Positions 8,531 to 16,779 of a DNA stretch of 64,000 bases are shown in pieces; the stretch's first letter is position 1; each line of letters starts with the position of its first letter. Origin of the DNA: Chryseobacterium sp. ON_d1 (GTDB lineage Bacteria; Bacteroidota; Bacteroidia; Flavobacteriales; Weeksellaceae); contig NZ_BJTC01000020.1 of assembly GCF_006829085.1 (NCBI RefSeq), forward strand, positions 1 through 64,000, written 5' to 3'. Under the pieces are notes generated by a model. The model had not been told where the DNA came from. It did not search any database and saw nothing but the letters and a program-made list of their open reading frames with translations. Position numbers and translations under genes: made by a program.

Positions 8531-8913
8531 AAATTCTTCCTTACAAAATTTTTAAAGTCAAAATTTTGATGTTTAAAATATTTATCTTCATCAACAACAG
8601 TGTATTTATTATTTTTATCTTTTATAGCATAAACAAACCTCGGTTTGTCATCTCCTAAAAAAGAGGTCATGTGAAGAGAAACACCACTATCTAAAAAGTA
8701 TATAAAAAAAGATTTATATTCATTATCATATTTTTCTTTACTATTCACACTAAAATGCCATCCGTCATGTTCATAATATCCATCATTGCCTAATGAATAT
8801 ACTTTTACTTTATCTTTTGTTGCTGAAGCCGTTTGCAAATTATAAGCTTCTTTAAAGACATCATCAACTACTTTTAATCCTATTTGTATGATTTGTTCTT
8901 TTGTCGGTTTCAT
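8527..8913 (-). CDS. Small putative immunity protein of another family
   Basis: A 128-residue protein unlike its neighbours. It starts MKPTKEQIIQIGLKVVDDVF, is beta-rich after residue 40 (YSLGNDGYYEHDGWHFSV, SFFIYFLDSGVSLHM) and ends KNFVRKNF. No signal peptide. It has taken the place of an Imm35 gene body whose last codons remain after its stop. Its length, lack of motifs and position suggest an immunity protein against a different toxin tip, but I cannot name the family. Confidence 0.6.
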   Translation of the reverse strand: MKPTKEQIIQIGLKVVDDVFKEAYNLQTASATKDKVKVYSLGNDGYYEHDGWHFSVNSKEKYDNEYKSFFIYFLDSGVSLHMTSFLGDDKPRFVYAIKDKNNKYTVVDEDKYFKHQNFDFKNFVRKNF

Positions 8914-8917
8914 ATTT

Positions 8918-9095
8918 TTAATAATGTATATTTAATTTTTTTAAATCATTTTTTAAATTCCATTCTCCAGCAAGATAGTTATCAAGCTCTATATCAATAC
9001 TCTTTTACCCCATTCTTTAATGTTGGGATTCCATTCTAAAAATTAATTCCAATTGTGTTCAATAAGATTTTCAATCTTAAAATAACTATCCAATT
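8918..9095 (-). pseudogene. Frameshifted immunity-like remnant
   Basis: The minus strand reads SYFKIENLIEHNWN, an in-frame stop, FLEWNPNIKEWGKR, then after a frame change SIDIELDNYLAGEW and NLKNDLKKLNIHY with a stop 5 bases before the next start codon. One stop and one frameshift in a continuous protein-like stretch show a decayed gene. It occupies most of the 306-base gap between 8914 and 9219; the rest is the terminator at 9148-9177 and its flank. Confidence 0.6.
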
Positions 9096-9147
9096 AAATA
9101 GACACTACCTCTTAAATTTTTATAAATCATATGATCAGGTCAATAAT

Positions 9148-9177
9148 AAAACCAGCAGTATCTTTACTGCTGGTTTT
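9148..9177 (-). terminator. Terminator of immunity cassette 3
   Basis: A perfect 13-base-pair stem (AAAACCAGCAGTA and complement) with a 4-base loop, about 40 bases past the Imm35-like gene at 9220. It is the first strong stop downstream of the toxin, so the toxin operon probably ends here. Confidence 0.85.
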
Positions 9178-9219
9178 ACTCAAGAGTTATACTGTTTTGT
9201 TTTTTTATAAATCTAATAA

Positions 9220-9558
9220 TTATTTATAATCAAATCTGTCTTCATCAGGATACCAATAAAGGTCTAAACTTGGAGTCATTGTTCCATTTTCATAAGATTT
9301 AATATTATCCTCTAAAGTACCAAGAGAACCAAAACTTACGACTCTTCCAGTTTCTTTTTCTACTATAAAAGGACCAGAACCAACTAGAGATGCAGTAGGA
9401 TCTCCTGTTAATATATGTTTTTTAGAATTGAAAAAATAAATATTACCATATGGTTTGTTTAATGTGGCATTAGGAATAATCATTGGCTCAATATCCTTTG
9501 CTACTATTCTTCTTATAAAAAGTTCTGCTATTTCTAGCATTTCTTTGTCTGTTAACAT
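9220..9558 (-). CDS. Imm35-like immunity protein, copy 2 (toxin neighbour)
   Basis: A 112-residue YrhB/Imm35-type protein with MLTDKEMLEIAELFIRRI, YGNIYFFNSKKHILTG, GSGPFIVEKETGRVVSFG and the tail YWYPDEDRFDYK. It begins 12 bases after the papain-like toxin gene on the same strand and is followed by a terminator, the standard place for the cognate immunity gene. It would bind and block the toxin's catalytic domain in the cytoplasm of the producer and its kin. The pairing is inferred from family knowledge and adjacency. Confidence 0.82.
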   Translation of the reverse strand: MLTDKEMLEIAELFIRRIVAKDIEPMIIPNATLNKPYGNIYFFNSKKHILTGDPTASLVGSGPFIVEKETGRVVSFGSLGTLEDNIKSYENGTMTPSLDLYWYPDEDRFDYK

Positions 9559-9570
9559 AATTTATTGTTT

Positions 9571-12246
9571 TTAATCGTTTACTATTATATAACTAAAACC
9601 TCCTCCTTCTTTAGAAGTATATCTTTTATTGTATTTACTTCCAATAAATTCAGCAAATTTATCAGTGTTTTTAAAAATAGCATCTTCTCCTGTTTGTCCA
9701 TCAAATAAGTGCAATTCATTATTCTTTTTTATTCCTACAAAATAATGCCCCTCTATTGATTGTCCTATTTTTATTCCCTTTTTGTTTACATAAGTTTGTA
9801 TCTTTGTAACACCATATATAACAACTATTTGTCCTTCTTCTAATATCTCTTTCATTCTAGGAAGTGTTGCAGGAATAAAATTACCCTTTTTAAATTTCGT
9901 AGCTACATCTGTTATATCTTGCATTGCTGATGCCTCAGCTCTAATTATTTTTCCTGTTTTAAAAAAATCGACTAAAACTTTTGCCGTATTACCACAATTC
10001 GTTCTGCTAATTTGAATTATTTCACTTTTTAGTGATATATGGTTGAGTAAAGGCAATATTTCATTAACATTTTCAAAAGGATTTTCAATTGTTTTATTTA
10101 AAAACTTTTTCTCTAACTCTTCAAAAGCTTTAACTTCTTTCTCATTTGTAGTTACCACTTTTGAATATCCTCCACTGCCTCCTTCATGTTTCATTTGCTC
10201 TAAAGCCTCGTCTATTTCACTAGCTTCATCAGCATTCTTTGCAGATTTTCTGATATCATCCTCATGCTCCAGAATTTCTTTAGCACTTTTTCTCAATCCA
10301 TTATGAATTGCTACAGAAAGTTCACCGGATAAAGATAATAATTCCAGCCAAAATAAATACTCAGATAATGATTTGCCCCATGAGGCATCTCTTGCTCCGG
10401 AAAGTTTCAGTAATGTATTGACTGTACCGCTTGTAATTTCTACTACGGCTGCTGTTGCTGCTACGGCCTTTCTTACATTCGCTACGGCTCTTCCTGCTTT
10501 ACTTACAAATCTAAGCTTCTCTGCCTTCGCTGCAAATTTTGCCAGATATCTGAATTTTCCAATGTTTCCTACTCCGGAAACGGTAGTTAAAATATCTGCG
10601 ACATATTCTGCGCTTGTAATAACGTTACTCCAGAACTGTTTGTCACGATTGGCTTTCAACATAAAGGCTGGGACAACAGAATCCAGCTTCATTTCTGTTT
10701 CCTGATTTTCAATATCCTTAAGATAGATAGGATAAAAAGGATGATACCAGAACTGATCTATAATAGGAACCTGCGTAGGCACTAGATTATCAGTCTTCAG
10801 ACCTGGCCTCATTTCAATTTCTGTTTTTCCCGTATCATATAAAGTTTTTATCAGCCTTCCTTTTTGCTGATGGGTATCAAAAGACATACTTACATTACTG
10901 AAATAAAAACCGAAAGCTTTTTGAGAAGAATATGGCAGGAATAAAAGCCCATCAGTAGTTGCAAATTCAGGATTTTTTTCTGTATCAGGGTATATAAACC
11001 TTGACTTTTTCCATATCTGGCTGATCAGTTTTGCAAATTCCAGAAAATTTTCTCCATTGATCCTGTCATAAATAAATTCAAACTTGGAAATATTTTTGTC
11101 TCCGTCCTTTATTGTCTCTAGGAACCAATTCATGAGTTTTACTTCCTGTCCTTCTTTTTGCAGAATAATTTTTATAAGTTTTATAAAAATGTTTTCTTCC
11201 GCAAGATCTTTTTTATTTGTAAGGCTATCCCTTCTTACAGCCATTTCCATAAGTTTCCATAGGAAGTCTTCATTAAACATTACAGCTACAGATTCCGGTA
11301 AATAAAACAGCGTTTTCATGGCATCATAGTAAGCAAGGGTACTTTTACTTTTAATACTGTCTTCTATTTTATGTATAACCTGGTTCATAAACTGATCTCT
11401 GAAAGAATCTCGCTGGGGATTGCTGTTATCTCCTTTTTCTAAGGAGAACCCTTCACTAAACAGGGTTTGATCTAAAAAAGTAAGTATCCCGCCGATACTT
11501 GTAAATTTTAATATAATGGAGCATTCGTCATCATATAGGAAGAACTTGGGTCTGTATCCTTTTTCATAATATCTGTATTTTAGTATGAAATTCTTTAGCC
11601 CATATTCTATCTGAAGAAAGGGAATCAAAGTCATTCTGCCTTCCTTTTCAGATTTCAGAACCTGAACCTTCTTTTCCGGATTATTCCATAAATATTGTTC
11701 ATCATCAAACAATATTTTTATAATTTTCCCAAAAGTTGTCACATGATCAGTATAATCGTAAGTATAGGTGTCATTTTCTAAATGTTTCAGATATTTTCCA
11801 TTGGGGTCATAGTATATATTGTCTGGAAAAATGGTTACAGCCCTTAGACTTTCAGAATAAATGACAACTAGATTTTTAACGGTATCATAAATGTAGGAAC
11901 TAGTCCCAAATTCTATAGGAAATTCGATAAGCCATTCATCAGGTATGGTTTCAGTAGTTTCTTCTAAAAGATCGAAATATTTTCCGGTGAGGGTTTTTAC
12001 ATAATATTTATTATTTCCTCCTGTTTTAAGCAGATAAATTGCTTCAGCATTATGGCTATTCAGAAGCCCGAAAATTCGTTTGTATTTATTAAAATCTGTT
12101 TCAAAAATGTTCTTATTGACATTATAAGCATTACCATCATGTAAAGGTGTTAAAAGAACTTCAGTGGGAGGCAACGCATTTTTTGCACTTTCTTCAGACC
12201 TTCGATAGAGCCTTAGAAACTCAATGATTTGTTCAAAATCAGTCAT
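9571..12246 (-). CDS. Polymorphic toxin with papain-like C-terminal domain
   Basis: An 891-residue protein with no signal peptide. The first 530 residues are an unrecognised mixed-fold region. Residues of about 545-660 are Ala/Gly-rich, hydrophobic and helical (SAEYVADILTTVSGVGNIGK onward), like the pre-toxin segments of other polymorphic toxins. The last 145 residues look like a papain-fold peptidase/amidase: C751 in TNCGNTA, H834 in EGHYFVGI, and D849 with Q851 in LFDGQTG. An Imm35-type gene follows at once, which supports the assignment. The start overlaps the upstream nucleotidyltransferase gene by 8 bases (ATGACTGA). Likely action: cutting or deamidating a target protein after delivery; the target is unknown. 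Confidence 0.72.
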   Translation of the reverse strand: MTDFEQIIEFLRLYRRSEESAKNALPPTEVLLTPLHDGNAYNVNKNIFETDFNKYKRIFGLLNSHNAEAIYLLKTGGNNKYYVKTLTGKYFDLLEETTETIPDEWLIEFPIEFGTSSYIYDTVKNLVVIYSESLRAVTIFPDNIYYDPNGKYLKHLENDTYTYDYTDHVTTFGKIIKILFDDEQYLWNNPEKKVQVLKSEKEGRMTLIPFLQIEYGLKNFILKYRYYEKGYRPKFFLYDDECSIILKFTSIGGILTFLDQTLFSEGFSLEKGDNSNPQRDSFRDQFMNQVIHKIEDSIKSKSTLAYYDAMKTLFYLPESVAVMFNEDFLWKLMEMAVRRDSLTNKKDLAEENIFIKLIKIILQKEGQEVKLMNWFLETIKDGDKNISKFEFIYDRINGENFLEFAKLISQIWKKSRFIYPDTEKNPEFATTDGLLFLPYSSQKAFGFYFSNVSMSFDTHQQKGRLIKTLYDTGKTEIEMRPGLKTDNLVPTQVPIIDQFWYHPFYPIYLKDIENQETEMKLDSVVPAFMLKANRDKQFWSNVITSAEYVADILTTVSGVGNIGKFRYLAKFAAKAEKLRFVSKAGRAVANVRKAVAATAAVVEITSGTVNTLLKLSGARDASWGKSLSEYLFWLELLSLSGELSVAIHNGLRKSAKEILEHEDDIRKSAKNADEASEIDEALEQMKHEGGSGGYSKVVTTNEKEVKAFEELEKKFLNKTIENPFENVNEILPLLNHISLKSEIIQISRTNCGNTAKVLVDFFKTGKIIRAEASAMQDITDVATKFKKGNFIPATLPRMKEILEEGQIVVIYGVTKIQTYVNKKGIKIGQSIEGHYFVGIKKNNELHLFDGQTGEDAIFKNTDKFAEFIGSKYNKRYTSKEGGGFSYIIVND

Positions 12247-12601
12247 TTTCGTTGGTTTTAGAGTTTACGGATGATAATTCATTTTCCGGAAAAATCATTG
12301 TGAGCTTATTGTTGTAATAATGCTTCTGAATTGTTTCTTCATCCAATACGAGAAGATCCAGATAGTAATCTTTATCAAGGAGTGTGTGGGCATTTTTAAG
12401 TTTGCATTTAGCCTGTACCAAAACATCCCAGTCTTTTCCTTCCAGCGTATTCCATTCATCAAATGGTATCCTGCCTCTGCTTCCGAAAAGAAATATCTTT
12501 TCTACAGCAGTAATATCATCAATCTTGTCCTTTAAGGTTGTGAGGATATAAGGCAGCACTTTATCGTGCTGCCAGATAGCCTCGGGTTTTACCTGGCTCA
12601 T
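12239..12601 (-). CDS. Minimal nucleotidyltransferase-like protein
   Basis: A 120-residue protein with the core of the Pol-beta/kanamycin nucleotidyltransferase fold: FLFGSRGR, then DWDVLV (metal-binding Asp pair) and a third acidic strand YLDLLVLDEE. Such minimal domains act alone in MNT/HEPN modules or as modifying enzymes. No HEPN partner is present. It lies inside the toxin operon, 17 bases after the 1384-aa gene and overlapping the toxin start, so it is co-expressed and translationally coupled with the toxin. Whether it modifies the toxin, regulates it, or acts on a target is unknown. Confidence 0.65.
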   Translation of the reverse strand: MSQVKPEAIWQHDKVLPYILTTLKDKIDDITAVEKIFLFGSRGRIPFDEWNTLEGKDWDVLVQAKCKLKNAHTLLDKDYYLDLLVLDEETIQKHYYNNKLTMIFPENELSSVNSKTNEND

Positions 12602-12618
12602 GGTTTTTTGTTTTTAGA

Positions 12619-15600
12619 TTAAATTAGGAATCTTGATAGAGAGAGCTTTTCAGCATATTCTTGGGCATCAACCAGCTTATCGTCTTTGTCAAAAAGTCGG
12701 TTGGATGAACCGGTGAAGAAATCATCAGCAAATTTCAGGAAATTAATTCCATCCGTTGTAAGGGCTAATGTGTCTGACATTTCTGTATAAGGAGGTTTGA
12801 CAAATTTGAAATTTTTGATTTTGTCTATGTCTACTCGGATCGTAACTCCATTCTCTGTATTGGCAAAAGCTTCAATGCCATCTATTCCTGAAAGTCCGGA
12901 AGCTAAAGCTCCATAAACCTTCACTAGAGAATCTGTTTTTGCCCATGTTGCGTCTCTTACAACCTCAATGGTTTGTCCCATGCATTCGTATTTTCTAGGA
13001 AACTCGCCTGCCTGGTCTAGGTCTCCAATGGTATTATACGAGGCTGTACTATCTAATTCTTTCAGAGAGAATTGGATCTGTTTTATGCTAGATTTGTTTC
13101 CCATTAAAGAATTATCCTTCACAAAGTTACTTTCCGTAATCACCTCTCCCGGTACTTCAAACTCATTAGGATCTTCGGCACTAAATGGTAAAGCATGCGC
13201 TACTTTTAAGCCGATGCTTTCAGCCTGAAGAATGTTTAATGGAGTTGGAAGTCTGGTAATCCAGGCTTTTCCTTGTTTTATGCCTTTAGGCTGTTTCATT
13301 TCATCTACAATAGATAGATAAAGAGAATCTCCAATGACAGGAACTTCACCTCCATTCCAGATTTTACCCGTTGCCATATAGAACTGAACAGCATCTTCAA
13401 ATCCCGGGCGTACCGTAGCAACAACTCTTGCCATACCACTTTGCAGGAATGCTCTGAATAACGGATCTACATCTTCAGCCTGGTAAAGGTTAGTCCATTC
13501 TGTTTTATTAGCCCAATAGTAAGGATACAGATAATAAGAAAGGTTTTCCCATTCGAAGGCCTGTTCCATAAACTTAAGGAAGGCAGTATATTTATCCAGT
13601 GTTGATGACAGATCTGTTTCATAATCTGTAAAGGTGCTTCCGGTAGTTAGCCCTGCCATACCATAACCATGGGTAGAATTGGCTGATCTGTTGATCATAT
13701 AAGAGATACAGTTTTTACGGAGTACCGTATTCTCGATCTGACGATAGAATCTCGGATTGGATCCTTTAATCTGGATACCGGTAGCTTTTTCTTCCGCTAT
13801 TTTCTGTTCGTAAATTGCTAAAGCCTTTTCATAGCTGTCAATAATGGCTTTGAATGTTTTCTGAAGCCATGCATTTCTTGCTTCCGGAGTAAGCTCTAAA
13901 TTCAGTTTCAGAGTACCTTGCATAATTGGGCTTTCTCCTGTAGCAAAACTAAATTCCAGTTTATTTTTGATATTCAAGGTTGTTGTTGTTCCACTTACCT
14001 GTGTGCTGTTCGGTGAAGAAATCCAGTAAGTACCTTGTCCTCCAATAGTCATGAAAGCCTGGTGAGCTCCTTTAAAGCTGTGTGGATAAGTTTGGAAAGT
14101 ATAATCAACAGTTTTTAATAAATAACCTTCCGGAACTTCAACTTCTCCGTTTCCGTTTACAATCTGAACCTTGTCATCATCTTTTCCTCCGAAGTTTCCA
14201 TCACGCCCACTGAATGATTTACTTATAGCAAAGGATTCTGCAGGTCTCTCATCAATTTCGGCATTGTATTTACTTATCCAATATTTTAACGCAGCTTCGT
14301 TACCTAAAGATGAATAGTTTTCTAATGGCAGATAGCTTGCTTTTCTTGGGTCTTCAGGTTTTACAAGATCGCTCTTCGTTGCTGAATTGTCCAATGTCAT
14401 TCCCAGCGTATGTAATTTAGCAGGTTGAGGAATCATAAATTCGAACATCAGACGCTTGCCATAATTATAGATTTGGTTTTTCATAAGTTTGTCTACCCAA
14501 CGGAAAACACCCACAACATGCTTATCTCCTTTGGTATTATCAAAACCGTGTTTATTATTCTCTTCAAACTCTTCAATGATCTTTTCAATTCTTTCTTCAT
14601 GAACTTTTGTGACCACTCTGTCTAATGCTCTTGCTGTAATATCCTGAGCTTGGGTAAGCGCTTGTCTTGTACTTTCTTCTTTGGAAGAATGAGTGGCATA
14701 TCCACCGGCAATTCCTGTACTTATTGTTGCCCCCATTGCTCCTGTTCCAGTTTTCCAGGTGGCATCAAAATGTGCCTGTACATTGGCATCTCTGGATTCC
14801 TGCAACATTTTGGCAATCTCAGTCTGCATTTCAAATCTGGTTGCAGTAGTGGTGTCTGTAAGTTTTTCTCTTTCAGTATCTGAAGATGTAGTAGTGGTGT
14901 TTTCGCTTCTTCTTAGTCTTCTTGTTGCTTTTTCACGGTACTCACGGGCCATTACGTTTTCAATATGAGCCACTTCCCCTTCTACATAAGCATGGGTAGT
15001 CTGTTCTACTTTAAGATAGTCAGCAATACCGATTTGCTTAAATCCAAATCCGGAAGGGATATAAGAATCATCAGGTTCCTGCACAGGATCTTTAATTTCA
15101 TTTACGAACTCAAAAGATGAGGTGTAGCAGGACTTCATTGAAATAATTCTTGGGAAGAAAGTCGTTACCTTACCATTGGTAAAGGTGATTTTAACATCCA
15201 TTGTAAAGTTCTCTGTTTGAGAAATGTATACACCGTCTGTTGTTGCGCTTCCTAATAATTTACTTAAGAAAATCTTATTACCAACACGGCTTTTTTCAAA
15301 ATAGGTCCCGGAAATAGGTCCTGCATTGGTATAGAAAGTATAGCTCATACTTGCTACATTCCAGGAAGCATCAGGAACATCGATAGATAAGTCCAGACAT
15401 GTATTTCTTAAAATATGCCTTGGGCATAACTGATAGGTAAAAGGAATCGTTTCTACTCTTGAGACAGGAAGAATGACTCCACCAATGCTTGTATAGCTTT
15501 CAGAATTATCCATGATATTATCCAGAATAACTTTATTAGCACTCTCCGTAGCGTTGGAAATAATGTCTTTTAATTCATTGAACGTATTTCTTCCCGCCAG

Positions 15601-16773
15601 CAAACGATCAATTAGTGATGAGTCATCAATTCTTTCTTTACCCGTCTCTGAAAAATCATATTCTAAAAGGGATAATATTGTATCAATGCTGTCGGGTTTC
15701 AATCCACTTAAAAGAGTTCTCGCGTCAACTTCAGGACGGAAGGAGAATTCAAATTTCGGAAGCTTCGGATAGGGAATTTCTTCTGGTCTGTTACAAGGGT
15801 CTTCAGGATCATATGGCAACTCAGGATTTCTGATCTCACAATATTTTCTCCTTGCTTCTTCTACGCGGGCATAATATTCGTCAAGGATGGATTGGTTGGA
15901 TTCGTTATGTTTTTCTTCACTGGCTTTATATTCTCGTGTATACTCTTTTTTATAACTGTTCTCAATAAGAAACATCTCTTTGGTTAACACTTCATATCTC
16001 TTGAGAAGAGCCTGAGCTTCCTGGATATTTTGCTGCTTTTCCATGTAAGAGGACGGTGATGTAACTTCTCCCGATTCTTGTTTCTCCATTTTTGAAGTAA
16101 TGCCAATAGGGTTGGCATCCGGAGTATCCAGCATCAGTTCTCTGGGAATTACAACTCTTGCGGATAATAGATCTTTGTATTCATTTTCAGCCGGAGCTGA
16201 ATTTTCAGGGGTAAGGGTATGGGCTGCCAATAAAACCTGCATCAACCCTTCTTTAACATAAAAGTCTTTATGGGTAGCTATCTGATAAATTAAGTTGTTC
16301 CATAAATTGATGAGATCGGGAAATGCATAAGAAGAAGATAGTTTTACCTGATTCTTTTTACCATTAAATTGATTATAAGAACAGGTGTTTTTATTTTTTG
16401 CAAGCCAAAGTGCGTAATCATACACAATGCCATAGGTTTGTTTCAATGCGTCCATATCAGCAATAAAATTGGCATTTTGGGCAAAAACAGCAGCTCTTTC
16501 TTTTAATAATTCCTGCTTGGGCCTTGTTCCTGTGGCTACAGGTACATAAAATGTATTGTCGCTTTTTAAAGAATCCGGAATTGTAATGAATTTTTTGCTT
16601 TGTTTATCTTCATCGGGTAATTGCGGACTTCTTAAGCTTACAAATCTGAAAAGTGTTTGTGATGGGTTGTTTGTGTTCATAGTGTTTGTTTGTTTATAAT
16701 TAATAATTCCTTCTCCTATGAAGGATTTTCCGACGGTAAATGCGGATTTTGCTGATGTATTATTTGCTGGCAT
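12619..16773 (-). CDS. Giant coiled-coil protein of the toxin operon, unknown function
   Basis: A 1384-residue protein I cannot assign to a family. It lacks a signal peptide. Helical coiled-coil stretches appear near residues 245-315, 600-670 and 697-740. Between the last two lies a Gly/Ala/Thr-rich, mildly hydrophobic segment (GTGAMGATISTGIAGGYAT, about 675-694), a helix-turn-helix layout that could insert into a membrane. The region around 430-550 is beta-rich with several Cys. The start at 16773 is 6 bases after the upstream stop; MNTNNPSQ at residue 32 is an alternative. The operon position suggests a scaffold, translocator or pore for the co-encoded toxin and fibre-like proteins; this is inference. 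Confidence 0.6.
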   Translation of the reverse strand: MPANNTSAKSAFTVGKSFIGEGIINYKQTNTMNTNNPSQTLFRFVSLRSPQLPDEDKQSKKFITIPDSLKSDNTFYVPVATGTRPKQELLKERAAVFAQNANFIADMDALKQTYGIVYDYALWLAKNKNTCSYNQFNGKKNQVKLSSSYAFPDLINLWNNLIYQIATHKDFYVKEGLMQVLLAAHTLTPENSAPAENEYKDLLSARVVIPRELMLDTPDANPIGITSKMEKQESGEVTSPSSYMEKQQNIQEAQALLKRYEVLTKEMFLIENSYKKEYTREYKASEEKHNESNQSILDEYYARVEEARRKYCEIRNPELPYDPEDPCNRPEEIPYPKLPKFEFSFRPEVDARTLLSGLKPDSIDTILSLLEYDFSETGKERIDDSSLIDRLLAGRNTFNELKDIISNATESANKVILDNIMDNSESYTSIGGVILPVSRVETIPFTYQLCPRHILRNTCLDLSIDVPDASWNVASMSYTFYTNAGPISGTYFEKSRVGNKIFLSKLLGSATTDGVYISQTENFTMDVKITFTNGKVTTFFPRIISMKSCYTSSFEFVNEIKDPVQEPDDSYIPSGFGFKQIGIADYLKVEQTTHAYVEGEVAHIENVMAREYREKATRRLRRSENTTTTSSDTEREKLTDTTTATRFEMQTEIAKMLQESRDANVQAHFDATWKTGTGAMGATISTGIAGGYATHSSKEESTRQALTQAQDITARALDRVVTKVHEERIEKIIEEFEENNKHGFDNTKGDKHVVGVFRWVDKLMKNQIYNYGKRLMFEFMIPQPAKLHTLGMTLDNSATKSDLVKPEDPRKASYLPLENYSSLGNEAALKYWISKYNAEIDERPAESFAISKSFSGRDGNFGGKDDDKVQIVNGNGEVEVPEGYLLKTVDYTFQTYPHSFKGAHQAFMTIGGQGTYWISSPNSTQVSGTTTTLNIKNKLEFSFATGESPIMQGTLKLNLELTPEARNAWLQKTFKAIIDSYEKALAIYEQKIAEEKATGIQIKGSNPRFYRQIENTVLRKNCISYMINRSANSTHGYGMAGLTTGSTFTDYETDLSSTLDKYTAFLKFMEQAFEWENLSYYLYPYYWANKTEWTNLYQAEDVDPLFRAFLQSGMARVVATVRPGFEDAVQFYMATGKIWNGGEVPVIGDSLYLSIVDEMKQPKGIKQGKAWITRLPTPLNILQAESIGLKVAHALPFSAEDPNEFEVPGEVITESNFVKDNSLMGNKSSIKQIQFSLKELDSTASYNTIGDLDQAGEFPRKYECMGQTIEVVRDATWAKTDSLVKVYGALASGLSGIDGIEAFANTENGVTIRVDIDKIKNFKFVKPPYTEMSDTLALTTDGINFLKFADDFFTGSSNRLFDKDDKLVDAQEYAEKLSLSRFLI

Positions 16774-16779
16774 TTTTGT

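Noticed and set aside
9571..12246. Rhs or contact-dependent inhibition toxin
   Set aside because: No YD-repeat array, PAAR, haemagglutinin repeats or two-partner secretion gene is visible.
14650..14968. Plus-strand open frames opposite the giant gene
   Set aside because: They are shadows of a biased coding strand (Ser/Cys/Phe-rich) with no motifs or promoters.
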